From Pseudomonas sp. SL4(2022) (GTDB taxonomy: Bacteria; Pseudomonadota; Gammaproteobacteria; Pseudomonadales; Pseudomonadaceae): 64,000 nt of DNA. The notes under the pieces were generated by a model. That model was not told where the DNA came from. It ran no database searches and saw nothing but the letters and a program-made list of their open reading frames with translations. This document shows positions 15,163 to 23,148 of the stretch, piece after piece; the stretch's first letter is position 1; every line of letters begins with the position of its first letter. The position numbers and the translations under genes were made by a program. Location: positions 3,664,001 to 3,728,000 of the forward strand of contig NZ_CP113060.1 of assembly GCF_026625725.1 (NCBI RefSeq), in the 5' to 3' direction.

Positions 15163-16470
15163 TCAGTTGATTTGTGCGCCTTGGTCGATCCATGAGCCGA
15201 TCAGCTCGCGTTCTTCCTGGGTCATCTGGGTGATGTTGCCCAGCGGCATGATCTGTGAAGCCACGCTTTGCGCATGAATCTTTGCGGCTTGCGCTTTGAT
15301 CTGCTCAGGGGTGTCGAGCATGAAGCCGGCCGGTGGTGCGCTGAACAGTGGGCTGCTCGGCGTGGCCGAGTGACAGACGCTGCAGCGTTCCTGAATCACG
15401 CTGCTGACCTTAGCAAACTCGACAGCTGCTACCGCTGGTGCGGTGGCTGCTGGCTCAGCAGGTGTGCTGGGGGGTTCAGCTGCCTTCGCTACCTGCGGAT
15501 TACCGCTTACGGCAGTGGCCGGAATTTTTGCATAGGTAATAGCGGCTGCTTGGGGCGCTTCGGTGCTGGCGGCTTTCATGCTCGGCCCCGTGACAAACGC
15601 CAGGCAGATCATGCCCAGTGCGGCGGCAGGTAGAGTCCAGACGTATTTGCTGCTGTCATGGCGGGTGTTGAAGTAGTGGCGTACCAGGACCGCTAGCATC
15701 GCGATGCCCGCCAGAATCAGCCAGTTGTATGGGCTGCCGTAGGTGCTCGGGAAGTGGTTGCTGATCATGATGAACAGCACCGGCAGGGTGAAGTAGTTGT
15801 TGTGGCGTGAACGCAGCAGGCCTTTGGCTGGGAGGGTCGGGTCCGGCGTGGTGTTGTCTTCGATGGCCTTAACCAGCGCGCGCTGGGCCGGCATGATGGT
15901 GAAGAACACGTTGCCGACCATGATGGTGCCGATGATCGCGCCGACATGGATATAGGCAGCGCGGCCGCTGAAGATCTGGCTGAAGCCATAAGCGGCCGCG
16001 ATGATCAGCACGAACAGCACGGCGCCAAGCAGGGCCGGGCGCTTGCCCAGCGGCGAGTCGCAGAGGAAGTGATACGCCACATAGCCCGCCACCATCGAAC
16101 CGAAGCCAATGGCAATGGCCATTTCCGGGGCCAGATCAACGCCCGGTTTAACCAGGTACAGGCTCGGGTTGAGGTAGTAGACCACCAGCATCAGTGCCAC
16201 ACCCGACAGCCAGGTGAAATAGGCTTCCCATTTAAACCAGTGCAGGTTTTCCGGCATTTTGGGCGGAGCCAACTTGTACTTTTCCAGGTGGTAGATACCG
16301 CCACCGTGAATCGCCCAGAGGTCACCCGACAGGCCTTCGCGCGGGTTGCTGCGGTTGAGGTTGTTTTCCAGCCAGACGAAATAGAAGGATGCGCCGATCC
16401 AGGCGATGCCGGTGATCATATGGATCCAGCGGATGCCCAGGTTCAGCCATTCAGTCAAATGCGCTTCCAC
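15163..16470 (-). CDS. puuD: Urate hydroxylase PuuD (membrane urate oxidase with cytochrome c domain)
   Basis: A 435-residue integral membrane protein that oxidises urate to 5-hydroxyisourate and feeds electrons to a fused cytochrome c, the known alternative to soluble uricase. The N-terminus has the family segment RWIHMITGIAWIGASFYFVW followed by several membrane helices. After about residue 345 comes a periplasmic c-type cytochrome with CSVCH (CXXCH heme site) and an axial methionine candidate in ASQIMPLGN. The start is GTG 16470 with AAAGAGGT upstream. It is the last gene of the minus-strand run puuE-uraD-alc-allA-puuD, which covers urate to glyoxylate except for UraH, encoded divergently. 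A linker rich in Ala and Pro joins the two domains. Confidence 0.93.
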   Translation of the reverse strand: MEAHLTEWLNLGIRWIHMITGIAWIGASFYFVWLENNLNRSNPREGLSGDLWAIHGGGIYHLEKYKLAPPKMPENLHWFKWEAYFTWLSGVALMLVVYYLNPSLYLVKPGVDLAPEMAIAIGFGSMVAGYVAYHFLCDSPLGKRPALLGAVLFVLIIAAAYGFSQIFSGRAAYIHVGAIIGTIMVGNVFFTIMPAQRALVKAIEDNTTPDPTLPAKGLLRSRHNNYFTLPVLFIMISNHFPSTYGSPYNWLILAGIAMLAVLVRHYFNTRHDSSKYVWTLPAAALGMICLAFVTGPSMKAASTEAPQAAAITYAKIPATAVSGNPQVAKAAEPPSTPAEPAATAPAVAAVEFAKVSSVIQERCSVCHSATPSSPLFSAPPAGFMLDTPEQIKAQAAKIHAQSVASQIMPLGNITQMTQEERELIGSWIDQGAQIN

Positions 16471-16517
16471 AATCAGTACCTCTTTCCCAGTGCCGGCACG
16501 CCGATGCTGGGCTTCTC

Positions 16518-17021
16518 TTATTGGTGGGGGGCGAGGAGCAGTTGCTCGTCGTCGGTAAAGAAATGCTCATCGCAGTTGTTGCCAGAACCACTGCGATCAA
16601 CCACCAGGAAGTCATCCCGCTTTTCGATCGTCAGCACCGGGTGGTGCCAAACGCCGCGATGGTAATTAATGCCCTGCCTGCCGTTGCTGCGGAAGGCGCG
16701 GACCAACTCTGATTCAGGTGCATCGCCAAGTGGCGCGACCACGATCAGAAAGGGGTTGCCGAGCAGTGGGATAAACGCCTGACTGCCCTGCGGATGGCGC
16801 TCCAGCATGCGAATGGTCAGCGGCATATCCAGTGCCTCGGCACTGAAGATGCTGATGATCGCCTTATCCTCTGGCTGTGCGGTCTCGACCGTAGCCAGTT
16901 TGTGATAACGGCGAGTGGAGCCATTGTTGATCATGAAGTACTCGCTGCCTTCGGTTTCGATAACGTCACCAAAGGGGGCGAAGGCTTCTTTGCTCAGCGG
17001 CTCGATGATCAATGTGCGCAT
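16518..17021 (-). CDS. allA: Ureidoglycolate lyase
   Basis: A 167-residue cupin-type enzyme that splits (S)-ureidoglycolate to glyoxylate and urea. The chain starts MRTLIIEPLSKEAFAPFGDV at ATG 17021, and shows the family blocks NNGSTRRYHKLA, IRMLERHPQGSQAFIPL and GRQGINYHRGVWHHPVL. Length is standard for AllA. The further upstream open codons lie in a palindromic intergenic repeat and are discarded. It lies between alc and puuD in the same direction and is the last ureide step, delivering glyoxylate to Gcl. Confidence 0.93.
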   Translation of the reverse strand: MRTLIIEPLSKEAFAPFGDVIETEGSEYFMINNGSTRRYHKLATVETAQPEDKAIISIFSAEALDMPLTIRMLERHPQGSQAFIPLLGNPFLIVVAPLGDAPESELVRAFRSNGRQGINYHRGVWHHPVLTIEKRDDFLVVDRSGSGNNCDEHFFTDDEQLLLAPHQ

Positions 17022-17048
17022 GTGGGTCTTCTTGTTCGTTCGTTTATG

Positions 17049-17071
17049 CCCCTCTCCCAATGGGAGAGGGG
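17049..17071. repeat. Palindrome between alc and allA (CCCCTCTCCC class)
   Basis: CCCCTCTCCC (17049-17058) and GGGAGAGGGG (17062-17071) form a perfect 10-bp stem with a tiny AAT loop. It is a common dispersed intergenic palindrome type in pseudomonads. There is no T-run on the minus strand, so read-through into allA and puuD is expected. Confidence 0.7.
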
Positions 17072-17080
17072 TTTAATGGC

Positions 17081-18076
17081 TTACTTGGCGACTTTGCCGA
17101 ACAGGCGCAGACGGCTGATGCCACCGTCCGGGAACACGTTCACCCGTACGTGGGTGATTGGGCCGAGGGCGTTGATCTGCTCGCTGAACTCGTGTTCGGC
17201 GTGCATTTGCAGCTTCTGGCTTGGCAGCAGCTCGCGCCAGAACAGGCTCTGGGTTTCGATCTGGCTGTCGGTGCCGCCTTTGACGAAGGCGCCCTGGATC
17301 GAGCAGCTGTCCGGGTAGTTGCCTTTGAAGTGCAAGGTATCGACGACGATGCGCTCGATTTCGCCCGGATGGCCGAGGGCGACAATCACCCAGTCGTTAC
17401 CTGGCGTACGGCGGCGTGCAGTTTCCCAGCCGTCGCCCATGTTGATGCCACGGCCCGGATTGAGGATGTTGCTCATGCGGCCGAAGTGCTCATCCGAGCA
17501 GGCCAGCGCCCGCCCGCCATTTAGTGCGGAAGCCAGGTCAACTTCTTCGTTGTCACCTACGTTCGACCAGTCACGGAACGGTACGCCGTAGACGCGTAGA
17601 CGAGCGACGCCACCGTCCGGGTAGATGTTGAAGCGCAGGTGGGTGAAGGCCTGGGCGTTATTGATTTCGTGGTAGTGGTGGCTGTTGCCTTGCAGCTCGA
17701 CTGCGGCCAGTACTTCAGTCCACTCGGTGGCGTCGGTCGGGTCGCCTTCAGCGACAAAGCAGCCTTCCAGGGATGCCGACGGCGGGAAGTTACCGGTGAA
17801 GAAGCTGGTGTCGATGTCCACACCCTTGATCGAGCCCGGTACGCCCAGGCGGATCACCGCGCTGTCGTAACCTTCGAAGCGCTTGCGGCGCGACTCCCAG
17901 CCATCCATCCACTTGCCGTTGTCATCGAACACGCCCTCCTTCCATACGGCCGGAGTCGGCTGGAACAGACGGTTGACGTCGGCGAACCAGTCGTCGGTGA
18001 CCGAGATGGCCTTGGTGCCCAGGCGTGCGTCGGCGAGGTTGACGTATTTCTCAAAGGGTACGGCGTAAGCTTTCAT
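17081..18076 (-). CDS. alc: Allantoicase
   Basis: A 331-residue allantoicase that hydrolyses allantoate to ureidoglycolate and urea. The family has two homologous beta-jelly-roll halves, visible as [20 protein letters not shown] with [11 protein letters not shown] in the first half and [20 protein letters not shown] with [11 protein letters not shown] in the second. Both halves also share a segment ending [17 protein letters not shown] or [17 protein letters not shown]. Length and both repeats are intact. It lies 49 bases downstream of uraD and ahead of allA in the same transcript. Confidence 0.96.
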   Translation of the reverse strand: MKAYAVPFEKYVNLADARLGTKAISVTDDWFADVNRLFQPTPAVWKEGVFDDNGKWMDGWESRRKRFEGYDSAVIRLGVPGSIKGVDIDTSFFTGNFPPSASLEGCFVAEGDPTDATEWTEVLAAVELQGNSHHYHEINNAQAFTHLRFNIYPDGGVARLRVYGVPFRDWSNVGDNEEVDLASALNGGRALACSDEHFGRMSNILNPGRGINMGDGWETARRRTPGNDWVIVALGHPGEIERIVVDTLHFKGNYPDSCSIQGAFVKGGTDSQIETQSLFWRELLPSQKLQMHAEHEFSEQINALGPITHVRVNVFPDGGISRLRLFGKVAK

Positions 18077-18125
18077 GAAATGTCTGCCTTAGTGGTGGCG
18101 TTGGGGAGGGCGGTGGGCTTGCGGC

Positions 18126-18656
18126 CTACAGCTGCTGCAAGCGGAACAGCGCGATCTTGTTGATCTCGGCCAGGGCGCAGGCGAATTCCTGCTCCGGGGA
18201 GTTGTGAATCCGTTCCTCGAAGGCCGCCAGGATCTGGTGCCGATTGCTGCCTTTCACCGCCATGATGAAGGGGAAGCCGAACTTGGCCTTGTAGGCATCG
18301 TTCAGTTCGGTAAAGCGGGCGAACTCTTCTGCGGTGCATTCATGAATGCCCGCACCAGCCTGCTCCGACGTCGAAGAGGCAGTTAACTCACCACGAACGG
18401 CTGCCTTGCCGGCCAGATCCGGGTGAGCATTGATCAGCGCCAGCTGTGCAGCGTGGCTGGCACTGAGCAACAGGTCGGCCATGCGCTGATGCAGGCCGTT
18501 GATTTCGTCGATGCTGGGGTCTGGGCTCCCGGCGTCCTGGCTTAGGTCAAAAGCCTTCTCGGCGACCCAGGGCGAGTGCTCGTAGATATCGGCGAAGACG
18601 TTGACGAAGTCTTCACGGCTCAAACGGGACGGGGTCAGGGTTTGAAAACGGCTCAT
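18126..18656 (-). CDS. uraD: 2-oxo-4-hydroxy-4-carboxy-5-ureidoimidazoline decarboxylase
   Basis: A 176-residue all-helical OHCU decarboxylase that turns OHCU into S-allantoin after UraH acts on 5-hydroxyisourate. The catalytic histidine lies in LINAHPDLAGKAA near residue 73. The loop region TAEEFARFTELNDAYKAKFG and FPFIMAVKGSNRHQILAAF are family signatures. Its start ATG overlaps the stop of puuE (ATGA, 18653-18656), so the two are translationally coupled. This is the two-enzyme (non-fused) form; uraH is a separate divergent gene. Confidence 0.95.
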   Translation of the reverse strand: MSRFQTLTPSRLSREDFVNVFADIYEHSPWVAEKAFDLSQDAGSPDPSIDEINGLHQRMADLLLSASHAAQLALINAHPDLAGKAAVRGELTASSTSEQAGAGIHECTAEEFARFTELNDAYKAKFGFPFIMAVKGSNRHQILAAFEERIHNSPEQEFACALAEINKIALFRLQQL

Positions 18657-19594
18657 TTAGAGCTCTCCTTGGATGGCTCTTGCAGCGGATGGGTCGCGTA
18701 CCAGTGTTTGGCAATGTCGACGCGGCGGGCGCACCAGACTTGTTCGTGGCTTTGCACGTATTCAAGGAAGCGCGCCAGTGATGCCAGACGCGCCGGACGG
18801 CCGAGCAGGCGGCAATGCATGCCGATCGAAAGCATCTTCGGCGCGCCGGCCACGCCTTCGGCGTAAAGCACATCGAAGGCGTCTTTCAGGTATTCGAAGA
18901 AATCGTCGCCCTTATTGAAGCCCTGCACCTGGGTGAAACGCATGTCGTTGGTGTCGAGTGTGTAAGGGATCACCAGGTGTGGTTTGTCCAGGGTGCTGGC
19001 CGGGTCCCAGTAGGGCAGGTCATCGTCGTAGGTGTCGCTGTCATACAGAAAGCCACCTTCTTCACGGACCAGGCGGCGAGTGTTCGGCCCGAGGCGGCCG
19101 GTGTACCAGCCCACCGGGCGTTCGCCAGTCAGTTCAGTCAGGATGCGGATGGCTTCGAGCATATGCTCGCGCTCTTCGGCTTCGCTCATGTTCTGGTAGT
19201 CGATCCAGCGGTAGCCGTGGCTGCAGATCTCGTGGCCTGCGTCGACCATCGCCTTGATCGCATCTGGATGACGCTGCGCGGCCATGGCCACGGCAAAAAT
19301 GGTCAGCGGGATGTTGTGCTTCTGAAACAGGTTAAGCAGACGCCAGACGCCGGCACGGCTGCCATACTCGTAGAGCGATTCCATGCACAGGTTGCGCTGC
19401 CCCTGCAGCGGTTGCGCTGCCACCATCTCCGAGAGAAACGCCTCGGATTCCTTATCGCCGTGCAGGATGTTGCGTTCACCGCCTTCTTCATAATTGAGAA
19501 CAAACGACAGGGCGATGCGTGCATCGTTGGGCCAGTGCGGATGGGGCGGGTTGTTGGCATAACCGATCAGGTCGCGTGGGTAGTCAGCGCTCAC
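18653..19594 (-). CDS. puuE: Allantoinase PuuE (polysaccharide deacetylase fold)
   Basis: A 313-residue allantoinase of the metal-independent PuuE type, converting allantoin to allantoate. It has the NodB-like fold with altered metal site: FVLNYEEGGERNILHGD replaces the catalytic aspartate segment, and later motifs are EICSHGYRWIDYQ and RPVGWYTGRLGPNTRRLV. The start is GTG 19594 with GGAAG 8-9 bases upstream. It is the first gene of the puuE-uraD-alc-allA-puuD run and overlaps uraD by four bases. The 410-base divergent region to uraH holds two TTGTATACAA-type operators and one TTCGTCGACA-type box, so induction by a ureide or purine signal is likely. Confidence 0.95.
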   Translation of the reverse strand: MSADYPRDLIGYANNPPHPHWPNDARIALSFVLNYEEGGERNILHGDKESEAFLSEMVAAQPLQGQRNLCMESLYEYGSRAGVWRLLNLFQKHNIPLTIFAVAMAAQRHPDAIKAMVDAGHEICSHGYRWIDYQNMSEAEEREHMLEAIRILTELTGERPVGWYTGRLGPNTRRLVREEGGFLYDSDTYDDDLPYWDPASTLDKPHLVIPYTLDTNDMRFTQVQGFNKGDDFFEYLKDAFDVLYAEGVAGAPKMLSIGMHCRLLGRPARLASLARFLEYVQSHEQVWCARRVDIAKHWYATHPLQEPSKESSK

Positions 19595-19668
19595 TGCAGT
19601 CTTCCTTCTTGCTGTTTGTGGCGGTCATTGGGCAGGCATGGATAGGCTGCACGACCGTGATGGGCTAA

Positions 19669-19678
19669 TTGTATACAA
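19669..19678. promoter_or_regulatory. TTGTATACAA operator, puuE promoter
   Basis: A perfect palindrome, 74 bases upstream of the puuE GTG, in the extended form AATTGTATACAAAG. It is of the same set as 9825-9834. Confidence 0.7.
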
Positions 19679-19723
19679 AGTGATTTGCATCTTGTAAATC
19701 GAAAGTTCACTTATTTTGTGAAA

Positions 19724-19750
19724 AAGTGCGTTGTCGACGAATTTGTCCAG
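19724..19750 (-). promoter_or_regulatory. TTCGTCGACAA box upstream of puuE
   Basis: On the minus strand GGACAAATTCGTCGACAA runs into CGCACTTTTT. It closely matches the box upstream of the tsx-like gene, in the same orientation to its gene. It lies about 140 bases from the puuE start. Confidence 0.45.
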
Positions 19751-19847
19751 GGCGTCAGGAGTTTTACGATAAAACCAGAGCTGGCAAGCGCTTATCCATG
19801 ATTTAGGTTTGCTTTGAGCCGACTCTTAAAGCATAAATATCGAATTA

Positions 19848-19857
19848 TTGTGTACAA
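19848..19857. promoter_or_regulatory. TTGTGTACAA operator, uraH promoter
   Basis: The 12-base ATTGTGTACAAT (19847-19858) is a near-perfect palindrome of the same family. The identical 12-mer occurs at 23030-23041 upstream of the gntR gene. It lies 147 bases before the assigned uraH ATG. Confidence 0.65.
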
Positions 19858-20004
19858 TTATTGGTGTGAATGTCTTATTCTTTGGCTCAGATGCTCTGCT
19901 GAGCAGTCGTTACGGCTGCTGCTCTGACTGCTCTGGCGAATTTAAATAAAAGTAGAGGAGGTGCGGCGTCTGTGCTGGCCGGTTCAGGCAGATGCCCATA
20001 TGCA

Positions 20005-20358
20005 ATGGGACGATTGACTACACACGTACTGGATGCTGCCCACGGTTGCCCTGGCAGCGAACTGAAGATCGAACTGTATCGCGTTGAAGGGGCTCAGCTA
20101 GAGCTGTTGACCAGCGTAGTCACCAACCACGATGGGCGCTGTGATGCCCCGGTGCTACAAGGTGAAGACTACCGCAGCGGGGTTTACCAGCTGCATTTCC
20201 ATGCGGGCGACTATTACCGTGCGCGCGGCGTCAAATTGCCTGAGCAGGCTTTTCTGGATGTGGTAGTGCTGCGCTTTGGTATCGATGCTGCTCAGGAGCA
20301 TTACCACGTGCCGTTGCTGATTTCTCCGTACAGCTATTCCACCTATCGCGGTAGCTGA
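20005..20358 (+). CDS. uraH: 5-hydroxyisourate hydrolase
   Basis: A 117-residue transthyretin-like HIU hydrolase that opens 5-hydroxyisourate to OHCU. Diagnostic features are the N-terminal RLTTHVLD, the active-site TNHDGRCDAP, EHYHVPLLISPYSYSTYRGS, and the C-terminal YRGS tetrapeptide that separates HIUases from vertebrate transthyretins. I give ATG 20005 because family members begin at this point. However, there is no good ribosome site in front of it, and an in-frame GTG at 19972 follows AGAGGAGG by about 10 bases, so an 11-residue longer product is quite possible. It is divergent from the puuE operon and followed by a plus-strand terminator. Confidence 0.93.
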   Translation: MGRLTTHVLDAAHGCPGSELKIELYRVEGAQLELLTSVVTNHDGRCDAPVLQGEDYRSGVYQLHFHAGDYYRARGVKLPEQAFLDVVVLRFGIDAAQEHYHVPLLISPYSYSTYRGS

Positions 20359-20399
20359 ACCGAATGCTTGTCACCCTCTGACTCAATTTAAGAGTCCCT

Positions 20400-20427
20400 A
20401 GCCCGTCCACACTGCGGGCTTTTTTTG
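20400..20427 (+). terminator. Terminator after uraH
   Basis: AGCCCG (20400-20405) pairs with CGGGCT (20415-20420), followed by a run of seven T on the plus strand. Confidence 0.75.
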
Positions 20428-20496
20428 GCCTGCGATTTGAGGGGCTGAGTAGGGCGGGGGAGGTGCGCGAAGCCCAGGACTTCGGACTTCGCGAGT

Positions 20497-21123
20497 TCAG
20501 CGACTAAGCAGCGATGCAGCGCCAGCACCGCCGAACAAGGCAGCACTGATGCGGTTGAACCACACCTGGCCCTTGCCCGAGCGCAGGTAGCGCGCGGCGC
20601 CTTGGGCGCTGAGGCCATAGAACAGCTTGCAGGCCAGATCCAACGCCGCCCAGGTGGCGATCATTACCAGCAACTGACTAAGCATGGGCCGTTCGGCGTT
20701 GATGAACTGCGGCAGAAAGGCGGCAAAGAACAGGATGTCCTTAGGGTTGCTGGCACCCAGACCAAAGGCTTTCCAGAACATGCCGCGAACGCCCGGGTTA
20801 ACCGGCTGCTCTTCGGCCGTCAACGGCTTGGCGGCTTTGCGTGATTCCTGCCAGCTCTGCCAGGCGAGGTAGAACAGATAGAGCGCGCCGACAATCTTCA
20901 ACAGGCTGAACAGCTGCTCGGACGCCAGCAGCAGCGCACCCAGTCCCAGCGCCGATGCGCTGAGCAGGCAGATGGACGCCGATACACCACCCAGAAACGC
21001 TGGGGCCGAGCGACGCAGGCCGTAGTTCAGGCTGTTGCTGACCATCAGCAGCGACAGTGGCCCCGGGATCAGGATCACGATCAAGGCGGCGCTGCTGAAC
21101 AGCAGCCAGGTATCCAGACTCAT
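20497..21123 (-). CDS. LysE/RhtB family exporter
   Basis: A 208-residue inner-membrane protein with about six hydrophobic segments and the LysE/RhtB marks IPGPLSLLMVSNSL near the N-terminus, FLGGVSASICLLSASALG, and FGLGASNPKDILFF in the middle. Members export amino acids or similar metabolites by proton exchange. The start at ATG 21123 has GGAG 9 bases upstream; the longer open frame lacks family sequence. It lies between uraH (convergent) and the NCS2 permease (same strand, 69 bases), so it may share the permease transcript. The substrate cannot be read from the sequence. Confidence 0.85.
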   Translation of the reverse strand: MSLDTWLLFSSAALIVILIPGPLSLLMVSNSLNYGLRRSAPAFLGGVSASICLLSASALGLGALLLASEQLFSLLKIVGALYLFYLAWQSWQESRKAAKPLTAEEQPVNPGVRGMFWKAFGLGASNPKDILFFAAFLPQFINAERPMLSQLLVMIATWAALDLACKLFYGLSAQGAARYLRSGKGQVWFNRISAALFGGAGAASLLSR

Positions 21124-21192
21124 TGCGCATTTCTCCACATATGCAAAAGCCCCGACGCAGTGCGCAGGGGCTCGGGTGCTCGTCAGTAAACC

Positions 21193-22542
21193 TTACAGGA
21201 AGATGAACTTGGCGAGGCAGATCGCCGCCAGCGCGTACAGACTGATGGTGATTTCTTTATAGCGACCGGTAAACAGTTTCAGTGCTACGAAGGTGATAAA
21301 GCCCAGCGCCAGACCATCGGTAACCGAGAAGGTTAGCGGCATCATCACCACGGTGATGATGGCCGGGATGGTGTTGGTGTGGTCTTCCCAGTCGATGTGC
21401 GCCATGCCGCTCATCATCAACATCGCAACATAGATCAGCGCGCCAGCAGTGGCGTAAGCCGGGATCATGCCAGCCAGTGGGGCGAAGAACATCGCGGCGA
21501 TAAACAGCACGCCGACGGTGACTGCGGTCAGGCCAGTACGACCACCGGCTGCAACGCCGGCGGCACTTTCCACGTAGCTGGTGACAGGCGGGCAGCCGAC
21601 CAGGGCACCCAGTGCACTGGAGGTACTGTCGGCTTTCATCGCCTTGCTGAGGTTTTCGATATGACCGTTCTCATCCACCAGCTTGGCGCGCTGCGCAACA
21701 CCCATCAGGGTGCCGGCGGTGTCGAACATGTGCACGAAGAGGAAGGCCAGAATCACGCTGATCATACCCACTTCGAAGGCACCTGCTACATCCATCGCCA
21801 GCCAAGTTGGGGCCAGACTCGGTGGCATAGAGAACAGGCCGCCGTATTCGACCATACCCAAACCCCAGCCAGCCAGGGTGACGGCGAGGATGCTGATAAG
21901 GATGCCGCCGAACACGCGGTGGTACTCAAGAATGGCAATCATCAGGAAGCAGATGGCCGCCAACAGAGGGCCGGCGCTGGTCAGGTCGCCTAACTTGATC
22001 AGGGTTGCCGGACTGGCGACTACGATACCAGCGGTTTTCAGGCCGATCAGCCCAAGGAATAGACCAACCCCTGCGCCCATGGCGAAACGCAAGCTGCTGG
22101 GGATGCTGTTAAGCAGCCATTCGCGGATCCGCGAGAAGGTCAGGATCATAAACAGCACGCCAGATAGGAACACTGCACCGAGCGCGGTTTCCCAGCTGTA
22201 GCCCATCTCGCCGACTACGGTGTAGGTAAAGAAGGCGTTTAGGCCCATGCCTGGTGCCAGGCCGACTGGCCAGTTGGCATACAGGCCCATCAGGAAGCAG
22301 CCGACTGCAGCTGCCAGGCAGGTAGCCACAAAGGCTGCGCCATGGTCGATGCCGGCATCGGCCATGATGTTGGGGTTGACGAAGATGATGTAGGCCATGG
22401 TGATAAAAGTGGTCAGGCCGGCGGCCAGCTCGGTCTTGATTGTGGTGCGGTGCTGGCTGAGTTTGAACAGGCGTTCAATTAAACCAGCGCCTGGCGGGGT
22501 CACTGCGTAGGTTGCGTGTTGTTCTTGTTTAGCGCTTTCCAC
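21193..22542 (-). CDS. NCS2-family purine permease (AzgA/GhxP-like)
   Basis: A 449-residue inner-membrane nucleobase transporter of the AzgA subgroup of NCS2. Typical segments are TTFITMAYIIFVNPNIMADAG, GLAPGMGLNAFFTYTVV in the TM3 region, FVHMFDTAGTLMGVAQRAKL with its substrate-binding aspartate, and GCPPVTSYVESAAGVAAGGR. The substrate is probably hypoxanthine/guanine or adenine. I chose GTG 22542 because AGGAG lies 7 bases upstream; ATG 22557 is in frame but without a ribosome site. Its promoter region carries a RutR-like site (22645-22660) and TTGTATACAA (22687-22696), so it is expected to be induced with the catabolic genes. A permease occupies the same place beside uraH in P. aeruginosa as I recall. 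Confidence 0.9.
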   Translation of the reverse strand: MESAKQEQHATYAVTPPGAGLIERLFKLSQHRTTIKTELAAGLTTFITMAYIIFVNPNIMADAGIDHGAAFVATCLAAAVGCFLMGLYANWPVGLAPGMGLNAFFTYTVVGEMGYSWETALGAVFLSGVLFMILTFSRIREWLLNSIPSSLRFAMGAGVGLFLGLIGLKTAGIVVASPATLIKLGDLTSAGPLLAAICFLMIAILEYHRVFGGILISILAVTLAGWGLGMVEYGGLFSMPPSLAPTWLAMDVAGAFEVGMISVILAFLFVHMFDTAGTLMGVAQRAKLVDENGHIENLSKAMKADSTSSALGALVGCPPVTSYVESAAGVAAGGRTGLTAVTVGVLFIAAMFFAPLAGMIPAYATAGALIYVAMLMMSGMAHIDWEDHTNTIPAIITVVMMPLTFSVTDGLALGFITFVALKLFTGRYKEITISLYALAAICLAKFIFL

Positions 22543-22644
22543 AGGGGTGCTCCTCATCTCTTGTTGTGTGCCACCCAGAGCCTGTGCTGCGCACTGCTCG
22601 ACTCTTGAGGTAGGTGGTGCTTTAGGGCTTGCTGGCGCGCTTAG

Positions 22645-22660
22645 CTGACTTTCTGGTCAA
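22645..22660. promoter_or_regulatory. RutR-like operator at the permease promoter
   Basis: TGACTTTCTGGTCA (22646-22659) matches the gcl site TGACCTTCTGGTCA at 13 of 14 positions and is 103 bases upstream of the permease start. Confidence 0.65.
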
Positions 22661-22686
22661 TAAATCGCACTGCGCCGATTATGATG

Positions 22687-22696
22687 TTGTATACAA
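22687..22696. promoter_or_regulatory. TTGTATACAA operator at the permease promoter
   Basis: A perfect palindrome 26 bases upstream (in the permease direction) of the RutR-like site. Confidence 0.7.
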
Positions 22697-23029
22697 AAAA
22701 AGCAAATAATGTTTCTTTTTAAAATTAAGGATGTACTCGGTTTTTATCTATGCAAAACAGATGAGTTACCGAGATCACGGTGGCCGGGGTTAGAGCAAGA
22801 CGGGCGAAACCTGCCAAGTGCCCATTTCTCCTAGCTTGGCGCAACATCTGTCGTACACCACAAGACGTTTACGGTGATGCGCAGGTGGCTTTTGTGCAGA
22901 GAAGATGTATGCCGCGAGCGGTGTTCTTTCCTGCTGCACGCGCAGCCCTGTGCACCAAGGCCAGAAAAGGTCTGCTAATGCACAATTGCAGGGGTGTTAT
23001 GCCGTGATGGCTGTGTACGCGCTGATCAC

Positions 23030-23041
23030 ATTGTGTACAAT
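23030..23041. promoter_or_regulatory. ATTGTGTACAAT operator at the gntR promoter
   Basis: Identical over 12 bases to the uraH-side site at 19847-19858, and 108 bases upstream of the gntR ATG, which suggests autoregulation by the encoded FCD-GntR protein. Confidence 0.65.
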
Positions 23042-23148
23042 GCAATGGCTTTTTATCTGTGACTTTTCACTGACTTACCTTGCCAACCAGTGGGTAACAC
23101 ACAGTAGAGTTGCATCAGCAACGCCGAATCCAGATCACGCGAGCCACA

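Larger units (their letters stand above)
19595..20004. other. puuE / uraH divergent control region
   Basis: No gene is seen in these 410 bases. It carries TTGTATACAA (19669-19678), TTGTGTACAA (19848-19857), a TTCGTCGACA-type box (19724-19750) and an extra palindrome TTCAC-N7-GTGAA near 19705-19721. It is AT-richer than neighbouring genes. Confidence 0.7.
22543..23148. other. Permease / gntR divergent control region
   Basis: No gene is convincing in these 606 bases; the small open frames at 22780-23246 lack ribosome sites and family likeness. Regulatory palindromes at 22645-22660, 22687-22696 and 23030-23041 are listed separately. The middle part (about 22760-23000) is unexplained. Confidence 0.6.

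Noticed and set aside
19781..19797. TGGCAAGCGCTTAT as a sigma-54 promoter
   Set aside because: The -24 half is similar (TGGCAAG) but the -12 TTGC element is missing, so the call is not supported.
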